Below, one piece after another: positions 1 through 5,014 of a stretch of 5,014 bases of DNA. This DNA comes from JAQUCI01 sp964553255 (GTDB taxonomy: Bacteria; Bacillota_I; Bacilli_A; Erysipelotrichales; Erysipelotrichaceae): contig CAZKJS010000050.1 in assembly GCA_964553255.1 (NCBI GenBank), positions 1 through 5,014 on the forward strand, read 5' to 3'. The number at the start of each line of letters is the position of its first letter. Position 1 is the stretch's first letter. A program made the position numbers and the translations under genes. A model generated the notes under the pieces. The model did not search any database. It was not told the DNA's origin and worked only from the letters and a program-made list of their open reading frames with translations.

Positions 1-83
1 TTCTTAGACTTATCGCGGTTTCTTTAGCAAAACGGAATTAACTTTTAGAATCTAATCTAGGATATTTAATTGGATATAAGTGC
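1..83. other. AT-rich upstream flank, no gene recognised
   Basis: Every frame is closed within a short distance and nothing here resembles a known protein tail or RNA. Two plus-strand frames stay open from the left edge for only 8 to 12 codons before stopping, so the end of an upstream gene cannot be excluded or shown. A small interrupted palindrome (TTAGA-A-TCTAA, about 46-56) is visible and is probably chance in such AT-rich DNA. Together with the leader elements listed separately, this accounts for the gene-free stretch before position 356. Confidence 0.5.
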
Positions 84-112
84 TTGACATTTATGTCTAA
101 TTAGCATAAACT
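84..112 (+). promoter_or_regulatory. sigma-A-type promoter of the amino-acid transport operon
   Basis: A perfect -35 hexamer TTGACA (84-89) is followed after exactly 17 bases by TAAACT (107-112), which matches the -10 consensus at 4 of 6 positions. Transcription would start near 118-120, about 15 bases before the riboswitch aptamer, which is a normal arrangement for a leader-controlled operon. A short palindrome (GACAT-TT-ATGTC, 86-97) overlaps the -35 and spacer and could be an operator, but nothing else supports that. Confidence 0.8.
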
Positions 113-134
113 ACAAAACATAAAACAGAATATC

Positions 135-287
135 AGTAGAGGTAGCGGTGCAGATTAGTAACTTAGTGAGCCGGCAGGCAATGAACTAAGTGAAAGGCAA
201 TCACCGCCGAACAACGAAATCGGCAGATATCGGCTGTGGGGTTATAAGAAACACTTATGACACTCCTTCGTAAGAAGTGGAGCTATT
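135..287 (+). promoter_or_regulatory. lysine riboswitch (L box) aptamer
   Basis: This leader RNA binds lysine and controls the transport operon below. The conserved blocks appear in the right order: AGAGG (138-142), AGTAAC (157-162), TGAAAGG (191-197), CGCCGA (205-210), ATCGGCTG (229-236) and TGGAGC (278-283). A five-helix junction can be traced by hand. P1 is 135-139 with 283-287. The P2 base is 145-150 with 202-207, and its distal arm 161-167 pairs with 185-191. P3 is 215-220 with 227-232, with one A-A mismatch. P4 is about 242-248 with 254-260, and P5 is about 261-268 with 272-279. The P2 loop GCCG (170-173) is complementary to the P3 loop CGGC (221-224), matching the kissing-loop contact known in this class. 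An intrinsic terminator follows directly, and an amino-acid ABC transporter lies downstream, as expected for a lysine OFF switch. Confidence 0.95.
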
Positions 288-299
288 ACATGGTTAATT

Positions 300-335
300 A
301 ACTCGTGTGTAATAGCATACGAGTTTTGTTTTATT
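300..335 (+). terminator. riboswitch-controlled intrinsic terminator (expression platform)
   Basis: A 10-bp stem (300-309 with 316-325, one G-U pair) encloses a 6-base loop and is followed by a T-rich run (TTTTGTTTTATT). It lies 13 bases after the aptamer and 20 before the first gene. A competing antiterminator is visible: GCTATTACATG (282-292) can pair over 11 bp with 306-316, which would break the terminator stem. Because 283-287 also forms the 3' strand of P1, lysine-stabilised P1 and the antiterminator exclude each other. Lysine binding should therefore favour termination. Confidence 0.93.
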
Positions 336-355
336 AGAACCATGGAGAAAATATC

Positions 356-1183
356 ATGAAAAAAGGTTTATTATTATTGGTTATGTTAGTTATACTCATC
401 GGTTGTACAACCGCGCCAAAAGAAACTCCAAATGACTCACTCACTTTGCAAGAAGGAAAACTGATCGTTGGGATGGAAGCGAATTATGCACCATTCAACT
501 GGACACAGATTACAGCTAATGAATTTACAGTTGCGATTTCTTCTGTCGATTACGCGGATGGTTATGATGTTCAAATGGCAAGAATCATCGCTGATGAACT
601 TGGTCTTGAATTGGTAGTTAAAAAATTAGCGTGGGAAGGTTTGATACCAGCTTTAAACGCTAATGAAATTGATTTAGTAATTGCAGGTATGACAGAAACG
701 CCTGATCGTGCAGCTAGTGCAGATTTTACATCACCATACTATGAATCAGATATGGTTATGATTGTTAGAGCAAATGATGATCTAGTAAATGCGACTTCGA
801 TACAAGACTTCGCTAATAAGGTTGTAATGGGACAGATGAATACAACTTATGATGAGATCATCGATCAAATCAATGATGTAATTCATGCAGTACCACAAGA
901 AAGCTATCCGAGAATGGTCTTGTCATTATTATCAAATGAAGTTGACGGACTAACAGCTGAACTTCCGGTTGCGGTAGGGGTTGTCACGGCTAATCCATCT
1001 TTAGCGATTGTTAGATTTAGTGCAGGTAATGGTTTTGAAGTTGACACTTCGGTATCAGTAGCGGTTAAAAAAGGTAATCAAGCTTTAAGAGATGCCGTAC
1101 AAGCGATATTAGATACGATTGATCAAGATGTAAGAGATCAAATGATGATTGACGCAACGAATCGTCAACCTGCTGTTGAGTAA
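356..1183 (+). CDS. amino-acid ABC transporter substrate-binding lipoprotein, probably for lysine
   Basis: This is an extracellular receptor that captures a polar amino acid and delivers it to the adjacent permease. The 275-residue protein begins with a lipoprotein signal: Lys2-Lys3, a hydrophobic stretch at residues 5-15, and lipobox Leu-Ile-Gly-Cys with Cys17 as the lipidation site. The rest is a family 3 solute-binding domain. It shows the first-strand motif LIVGMEANYAPF (36-47), the GYDVQMA helix (69-75), and the ligand-binding segment AGMTETPDRAAS (110-121), whose Arg118 is the usual carboxylate-binding residue. Near 197-206, DGLTAELPVA has Glu202 where many relatives have Asp. The length is normal. 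The start is supported by GGAG at 344-347, eight bases upstream. The class and fold are clear. Lysine specificity is inferred from the riboswitch upstream, not from the binding pocket, so other basic amino acids remain possible. The stop codon TAA shares its last base with the ATG of the permease. Confidence 0.95.
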   Translation: MKKGLLLLVMLVILIGCTTAPKETPNDSLTLQEGKLIVGMEANYAPFNWTQITANEFTVAISSVDYADGYDVQMARIIADELGLELVVKKLAWEGLIPALNANEIDLVIAGMTETPDRAASADFTSPYYESDMVMIVRANDDLVNATSIQDFANKVVMGQMNTTYDEIIDQINDVIHAVPQESYPRMVLSLLSNEVDGLTAELPVAVGVVTANPSLAIVRFSAGNGFEVDTSVSVAVKKGNQALRDAVQAILDTIDQDVRDQMMIDATNRQPAVE

Positions 1184-1962
1184 TGAAATACCTTGCGATT
1201 ACCGGCTATCCTTTTCTTGATACTTGCTTAAGTATATTGATCACCTTTTGGCCCTCTTTATTATTAGGGGTAGAAACAGTCTTGTTGATTGCTTTTAGTG
1301 GAACGATCATTGGATTATTGATCGGTTTGATAGTAGGTGGACTAAGAGCGATCAAAGTTGAAAAAGGAAGCTTTATATATTACATCAAAGTAATGTATGA
1401 CATCTTGGCTAAATGCTATGTTGAGATCTTTCGTGGAACACCAATGATGGTACAAGCCGTGTTTATTTATTACTGGTTAAAGCCGGCATTTGGGTGGACG
1501 CCAATAATAGCTGGTATCTTTGTCATATCGATCAATACTGGTGCTTATATGGCAGAGATTATCAGAGCTGGTATTCAATCAGTTGATGTAGGACAAACAG
1601 AAGCGTCACGAAGTCTTGGCATGAGTGCTCAACAAACGATGATAAGCGTTATATTACCACAAGCCATTAAAAATGCCTTTCCGGCTATTGGTAATGAGTT
1701 CATTGTTAATATCAAGGATAGCTCAGTGCTAAATGTAATCTCAGTTACGGAATTATTCTTTCAAGCTAAATCAATCGCCGGTAGTCTGTATAAATATGAA
1801 GAAACGTTTCTTGTAACAGCATTTGTTTATTTGATTTTGACGATAGCAACCAGTTCGATTTTGCATTTGGTTGAAAAACGTATTAATAACACCAAGACGA
1901 GCTATCCTTCATCATCAACCACTACGGGATTAGTTAAAGTAGATCATGGAGGTAAAAGATGA
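1183..1962 (+). CDS. amino-acid ABC transporter permease (HisM/GlnP type)
   Basis: This is the membrane channel subunit of the importer. The protein has 259 residues. A hydrophobic segment at about 25-57 is followed by the family motif EIFRGTPMMVQ (81-91), membrane segments near 86-100 and 105-125, and the cytoplasmic EAA loop at about 139-160 (TEASRSLGMS, then the LPQA end), which docks on the ATPase. Further hydrophobic segments lie near 168-195 and 206-230. Only one permease gene is present, so a homodimer is likely. The start ATG overlaps the upstream stop by one base (TAATG) and has no strong ribosome site, which points to translational coupling. After the last membrane helix there is a hydrophilic Ser/Thr-rich tail of nearly 30 residues (231-259), which is longer than I expect for the family. 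Its coding DNA also carries the ribosome site of the next gene. Confidence 0.95.
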   Translation: MKYLAITGYPFLDTCLSILITFWPSLLLGVETVLLIAFSGTIIGLLIGLIVGGLRAIKVEKGSFIYYIKVMYDILAKCYVEIFRGTPMMVQAVFIYYWLKPAFGWTPIIAGIFVISINTGAYMAEIIRAGIQSVDVGQTEASRSLGMSAQQTMISVILPQAIKNAFPAIGNEFIVNIKDSSVLNVISVTELFFQAKSIAGSLYKYEETFLVTAFVYLILTIATSSILHLVEKRINNTKTSYPSSSTTTGLVKVDHGGKR

Positions 1963-2696
1963 TGACTGAAATGATCAAGATCATAAATTGTCGTAAAAGC
2001 TTTGGTAAGCTTGAAGTGCTTCACGATATTAACTTTACAGTCAACCGCAAAGATGTAGTATGTTTAATTGGTTCAAGTGGTTCGGGTAAATCAACGTTGT
2101 TAAGATGTATAAATAGACTTGAAACAATTGATGATGGTCATATCATCGTAAATGGTCAAAACATTTATGATAAGAGCATTAACCTAAATCAATATCGTGC
2201 TAAAGTTGGAATGGTGTTTCAATCATTCAATTTATTCAATAATCTGAATGTTATCGACAATTGTATCCTTGCACAAAGAAAAGTTCTAAATCGTACAAAA
2301 GAAGAAGCAAGTAGAGTTGCGATGGAACTCTTAACAAAAGTTGGGATGGATCAGTTCGCTTACGCACCATCAACGCAGTTATCTGGCGGCCAAAAGCAAC
2401 GCGTAGCTATTGCGCGTGCCTTGTGTATGAATCCAGAAATATTACTATTTGATGAACCAACATCAGCACTTGACCCTGAAATGGTTCAAGACGTATTAGA
2501 TGTAATGAAGAAACTAGCTGCGGAAGGACTAACGATGATTGTCGTAACACATGAAATGAGCTTTGCTCATGAGGTTGCCAATAAGATTGTATTTATGGAT
2601 AAAGGGATTATTGCTGAAGAAGGCGAACCTAAAGATATATTCAGTAATCCCAAAAATCCACGCACAAAAGAATTCCTAAAGAGGATCATAAGATAA
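1959..2696 (+). CDS. amino-acid ABC transporter ATP-binding protein (GlnQ/HisP type)
   Basis: This cytoplasmic ATPase powers the importer. It has 245 residues, the normal size for the polar amino-acid uptake group, with every motif in place. Walker A is GSSGSGKST (38-46), the Q-loop glutamine is 88 in VFQSFNLF, and the signature is LSGGQ (141-145). Walker B is ILLFDEP (161-167) with catalytic Glu166, the D-loop is SALD (169-172), and the switch histidine is His198 in the THEM motif typical of this subfamily. The gene overlaps the permease stop (ATGA). GGAGGT at 1948-1953 lies five bases before the first ATG (1959) and eight before a second in-frame ATG at 1962. The second is better spaced, so the true start may be one codon later. 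The stop codon lies inside the stem of the operon terminator. Confidence 0.96.
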   Translation: MMTEMIKIINCRKSFGKLEVLHDINFTVNRKDVVCLIGSSGSGKSTLLRCINRLETIDDGHIIVNGQNIYDKSINLNQYRAKVGMVFQSFNLFNNLNVIDNCILAQRKVLNRTKEEASRVAMELLTKVGMDQFAYAPSTQLSGGQKQRVAIARALCMNPEILLFDEPTSALDPEMVQDVLDVMKKLAAEGLTMIVVTHEMSFAHEVANKIVFMDKGIIAEEGEPKDIFSNPKNPRTKEFLKRIIR

Positions 2697-2719
2697 CAAC
2701 GATGTGTTGTTATCTTTTT
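2690..2719 (+). terminator. intrinsic terminator ending the transport operon
   Basis: A perfect 11-bp stem (2690-2700 with 2706-2716) has a 5-base loop GATGT and runs into TTTTT (2715-2719). The 5' arm includes the TAA stop of the ATPase gene (2694-2696), so no sequence is left between coding region and terminator. Confidence 0.92.
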
Positions 2720-2729
2720 GTATATACAA

Positions 2730-2738
2730 TGTTATAAT
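2730..2738 (+). promoter_or_regulatory. extended -10 promoter for the deacetylase unit
   Basis: TGT followed by a perfect TATAAT (2733-2738) forms an extended -10 (TGnTATAAT). The best-placed -35 (2710-2715, TTATCT) matches the consensus poorly and falls inside the preceding terminator stem, which an extended -10 can tolerate. Transcription would begin near 2744-2746, about 40 bases before the start codon. A new promoter is expected here because the previous operon terminates just upstream. Confidence 0.65.
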
Positions 2739-2774
2739 TCAATTAACTAGATTAATATTTCATGATAATCAAAA

Positions 2775-2780
2775 GGGAGG
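2775..2780 (+). promoter_or_regulatory. ribosome binding site fixing the deacetylase start at 2786
   Basis: GGGAGG, within a GGAGGT core, lies five bases upstream of ATG 2786. An in-frame ATG eight codons earlier (2762) has no ribosome site and lies in the leader, so 2786 is the real start. Confidence 0.85.
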
Positions 2781-2785
2781 TAATA

Positions 2786-3985
2786 ATGAAGTTCTACAAA
2801 TCAACAAGGATTTATACAGAAGAAGGCATTGTTGATGGGTTTTTAGGTGTTAAAGATGGGAAAATAAACAGTATTATCACTGGCATGATTGATAAACCAT
2901 ATGAAGACTTTGGGGATAAACGGATAATCCCAGGAGTTATTGATACACATAATCATGGTGCTATTGGGTATCGATTTGATGAATGTAAGACGCAAGAAGA
3001 AATAAAAGCCTGTCTATAAGGAGAAGCTGCTTATGGGGTTACTGGAATTTTTCCGACCATAAATCTGATCGATCAATTTTCAATACTTGCTGATGTTGCT
3101 GATAATGAAGTGATTGGCGCAAAGATTTTAGGTATTCACTCTGAAGGACCTTGGGGTGCTCGGGTTGGAGAAAAAGGAGATGATAAAAACACTTATTATA
3201 AACCAGTCAATCTTGATGGCGCCAAAAGAATGTTTGAAGATGCTCGTGGTTGGTTGAAACTAGTGGCAATAGCACCAGAGGTTGACAAAGCGCTTGATGC
3301 AATTCGCTACTTTAAATCTGTTGGTGTAACAACCAGTGCTTATCATACTAATGCTAATTATGAACAAGCTAATATTGGTATTGATAATGGAATATCAGTT
3401 GCTACTCATCTTGGTAATGTTATAACAGGATTTCATCATCGTGACGTTGGTACAATGGGAGCTTGTATTTTAAGGGATGAAGTGACTTGCGAGTTAATCT
3501 GTGACGGACTTCTTGTTAGCTTGCCAATGCTTAAACTGATCTTTAAAACGAAAAAACATGATAAGATCATGATGATCTCAGATAATGGTAGTTTTTTGGG
3601 AGCGCCGGTTGGACACTATAAAGGTAGTCCTTCTAATGCGAATAATGATCGTCGCACCATTTTTGTGACTGAGGATGGTTTTGTGGCAAGAGAAAGTGGT
3701 TGTTTATCAGGTAGTAGTAGATCATTAGTTTTCCACATGCGTAACCTAATCGATAAATTAGACATGAAATTAGAAGATTTGATTAAGATGAGTAGTTTTG
3801 TTCCTGCGAAAAAGTATAATCTTAAAGATCGGGGTAGTATTGCCATAAAAAACTTCGCCGACTTTGTGGTCATTGATGATGAGTATGAAGTGGTAGCTAC
3901 TTTTGTAGAAGGGCGTAAAGTTTTTGATAAAGAAACAACCAAAATAAATATTAATCCTGAGTTTTTGAAAAGCAAGCTAGCTTAG
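2786..3985 (+). pseudogene. nagA: NagA-type N-acetylglucosamine-6-phosphate deacetylase gene with one in-frame stop
   Basis: An intact product would be an amidohydrolase-superfamily enzyme that removes acetyl from GlcNAc-6-phosphate or a close relative. The frame runs 399 codons, near the family's usual 380-390, but codon 78 is TAA (3017-3019). The same frame continues beyond it without further stops or frameshift. Residues on both sides read as one protein: PGVIDTHNHG with His55 and His57 (metal HxH) before the stop, and YGVTGIFPT right after it. Then come HSEGP (Glu120), a Trp-Gly-rich loop, IAPE, HTNA (His187), THLGN (His208), CDG (240), ISDNG with catalytic Asp266, and a final ADFVVIDDEYEV strand typical of the closing beta-sandwich. 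The sequences around Glu120 and Asp266 (EGPWGARVGEKG, SDNGSF) differ from classical NagA, so the substrate may differ. After the stop the first in-frame start is GTG at 3110, without a clear ribosome site; that piece would lack the HxH motif. A recent nonsense mutation or a sequence error is likeliest. Confidence 0.85.
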
Positions 3986-4033
3986 CTATTAACTAATAGG
4001 TTTGCATATATGTGATTAACAAATAAATATATG

Positions 4034-4039
4034 AAAGGA
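4034..4039 (+). promoter_or_regulatory. ribosome binding site of the ChbG/YdjC-like gene
   Basis: AAAGGA lies eight bases before ATG 4048. The 62-base gap after the preceding stop has no terminator hairpin with a U-tract and no convincing promoter, so the gene is probably cotranscribed with the deacetylase gene upstream. AT-rich inverted repeats in the gap (CATATAT 4005-4011 with ATATATG 4027-4033) look incidental. Confidence 0.75.
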
Positions 4040-4047
4040 AATGAAAA

Positions 4048-4842
4048 ATGAAATTACTTGTACAGTCTGACGATTATGGTTTTACTAAAGGCGTAACGCT
4101 TGGAATTCTTGACGCAATTGAAAATGGTATAATCACTTGCACTGGTCTGTTTGTGAATATGGGACAAAGTAGTCAGTTTGCGGCTGATAAGATGAATGAG
4201 TATCCAAATACTTGCTTTGGCATTGATTTTAACATCGTTTCTGGCAAATGCATCGCTGATCCTAAGTTTATACCAACATTGGTAGATGAAAATGGTTATT
4301 TTATTAGATCGACAGTTAAGTACGCTGATCCACGATTTAGTAAAGAAGGGATTAATGGTGAATTATGGCCATATGAAGAATCATTGATCGAGATTAGAGC
4401 TCAATATCAAAAATTCCTTGAATTAACCAAAGGTAGAAAACCAGAATATTTACATACTCATTCCATTGGGGCAGTTGGACAGGATTATGTTAGAGCGATC
4501 AGTACTCTCTCGCAAGAAGTTGGTGTACCATTCACTCGCGAGCTTAGAGCCAAGTACAAATTTGGTGGAACGAAAGGTTCGTGGAATGTCAAACCATTTA
4601 CATTTGAAAATCAGATAAAAACAAGCGCCTTAGCTTATGTTGAAGCACATGTGGATGAAATGTTGGCTTTTGATTATGCAGTGCTTAGTGGTCATGCTGG
4701 CTTTTTAGATAGCGAATTGTTTAAGTGGACGACATATACTTTCATTCGTTGTAAAGATCATGAGATGTATACATCTGATTTCATGAAAAGTTGGATTAAA
4801 GATAATAATGTTGAATTAATATCATATCGTGATTTAAAATAA
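4048..4842 (+). CDS. ChbG/YdjC-family carbohydrate deacetylase, divergent
   Basis: The family removes acetyl groups from N-acetylated sugars; ChbG acts on chitobiose or its 6-phosphate. The 264-residue protein is of normal length and cytoplasmic, with no signal peptide. The N-terminus carries the family's paired aspartates in QSDDYGFTKG (6-15; Asp8, Asp9), followed by the usual strand-helix pattern ending in GLFVNM (33-38). At 58-62, GIDFN aligns with the family's GVHLN, so the expected metal-ligand histidine is Asp60. The later His-rich motif (typically LDSHHHVH) is reduced to LHTHSIGA (135-142), keeping His136 and His138. The C-terminus has SGHAGFLDSEL (214-224, like the family's HPGY-D-EL) and ends with ELISYRDL, the usual closing strand. 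Family membership is clear, but the substrate is not, and the changed ligand makes activity uncertain. Its position after a NagA-type gene supports a role with acetylated amino sugars. Confidence 0.85.
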   Translation: MKLLVQSDDYGFTKGVTLGILDAIENGIITCTGLFVNMGQSSQFAADKMNEYPNTCFGIDFNIVSGKCIADPKFIPTLVDENGYFIRSTVKYADPRFSKEGINGELWPYEESLIEIRAQYQKFLELTKGRKPEYLHTHSIGAVGQDYVRAISTLSQEVGVPFTRELRAKYKFGGTKGSWNVKPFTFENQIKTSALAYVEAHVDEMLAFDYAVLSGHAGFLDSELFKWTTYTFIRCKDHEMYTSDFMKSWIKDNNVELISYRDLK

Positions 4843-4852
4843 AATAGTATTG

Positions 4853-4891
4853 AAGAAAGCTCATGACTGTTTAGATGAGCTTTCTTTTTTT
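4853..4891 (+). terminator. intrinsic terminator ending the deacetylase unit
   Basis: A perfect 12-bp stem (4853-4864 with 4875-4886) encloses a 10-base loop and runs into seven T (4885-4891). It starts 10 bases after the stop of the ChbG/YdjC-like gene. On the minus strand the same stem is followed by a looser T-rich run, so it might also serve a convergent transcript. Confidence 0.93.
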
Positions 4892-4910
4892 ACTTAAAGC
4901 CGTTAATGAT

Positions 4911-5012
4911 TTAGAATAAGTTAGTAAACATATTTAAGCTAACTAAGTTAAGTATGATATTGCTTAAATACCAACTTAAAGGCAACATCCCAAACAAACG
5001 CAACACATAAAA
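4911..5012 (-). other. possible C-terminal end of a convergent gene, running off the window
   Basis: One minus-strand frame is open from the right edge to a TAA at 4911-4913, giving 33 residues. The translation is strongly hydrophobic (includes LRLFGMLPLSWYLSN and ends MFTNLF), which would suit the tail of a membrane protein. A 33-codon open frame in AT-rich DNA is common by chance, and I recognise no family. The shared terminator just beyond it is compatible with convergent genes but does not prove one. Confidence 0.2.
4931..4970. repeat. 9-bp inverted repeat in the right flank
   Basis: TATTTAAGC (4931-4939) and GCTTAAATA (4962-4970) are perfect inverted copies separated by 22 bases. There is no U-tract, so this is not a terminator. 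It could be a regulator site or chance in AT-rich DNA. Confidence 0.4.
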
Positions 5013-5014
5013 GA

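Noticed and set aside
342..359. Five-codon open frame (ATG 342) whose TGA overlaps the start of the binding-protein gene, a possible leader peptide
   Set aside because: It has no ribosome site of its own and contains the GGAG used by the real gene. The leader is already explained by the riboswitch.
2762..2785. Upstream ATG adding eight residues to the deacetylase
   Set aside because: It has no ribosome site, whereas ATG 2786 follows a strong GGGAGG. The extra residues do not fit the family's N-terminus.
3017..3019. Reassigned TAA codon in this organism
   Set aside because: TAA ends three other genes in the window at sensible family lengths, so it is a working stop codon here.
3616..3975. 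119-codon open frame on the minus strand
   Set aside because: It lies wholly inside the NagA-type frame, which carries recognisable motifs there. Its own translation resembles no family and it has no ribosome site or promoter of its own.
4002..4029. Separate promoter for the ChbG/YdjC-like gene
   Set aside because: TTGCAT and TAAATA at about the right spacing match the consensus too poorly in a gap this AT-rich.
1..5014. CRISPR array, insertion sequence, tRNA or rRNA
   Set aside because: No regularly spaced direct repeats, transposase motifs, terminal inverted repeats with target duplications, or structured RNA genes other than the riboswitch were seen.

Overview
The window is a low-G+C bacterial segment. 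Its features point to Bacillota or a related lineage such as Erysipelotrichia or Acholeplasma-like mollicutes: AT-rich intergenic DNA, strong GGAGG ribosome sites, U-tract hairpin terminators, a Gram-positive-style lipoprotein and a transcription-terminating lysine riboswitch. The genetic code looks standard, since TGG encodes Trp and TAA, TAG and TGA all end genes. I cannot name a genus from sequence alone. All recognised genes lie on the plus strand.

Region 1 (1-2719) is a complete, self-contained transcription unit for polar amino-acid uptake. A sigma-A-type promoter (84-112) drives a leader holding a lysine riboswitch aptamer (135-287) and an intrinsic terminator (300-335). Three tightly packed genes follow: a substrate-binding lipoprotein (356-1183), a membrane permease (1183-1962) and an ATPase (1959-2696). 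Their ends overlap by 1 and 4 bases, so translation is probably coupled. A terminator whose stem includes the last stop codon closes the unit (2690-2719). The leader indicates that the substrate is lysine and that expression falls when lysine is plentiful.

Region 2 (2720-4891) is a second unit. An extended -10 promoter (about 2730-2738) precedes a NagA-type amino-sugar deacetylase gene (2786-3985), which is interrupted by a single in-frame TAA at codon 78. The rest of that gene is intact and keeps its metal and catalytic residues. Next, 62 bases later and with no visible terminator between, comes a ChbG/YdjC-type carbohydrate deacetylase (4048-4842) with an unusual substitution at an expected metal ligand. 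A strong terminator follows (4853-4891). The pair suggests deacetylation of N-acetylated sugars, such as GlcNAc-6-phosphate and a chitooligosaccharide-like or related compound. No sugar transporter or glycosidase is present in the window to fix the substrate.

Region 3 (4892-5014) holds no firm gene. It contains a 9-bp inverted repeat and a short open frame on the minus strand that runs off the edge and could be the tail of a convergent gene.

The points most worth a second look are the fully traceable riboswitch switching geometry, the lone nonsense codon in an otherwise intact deacetylase gene, and the His-to-Asp change in the ChbG-like protein. I see no clear sign of a wholly new multi-gene system.
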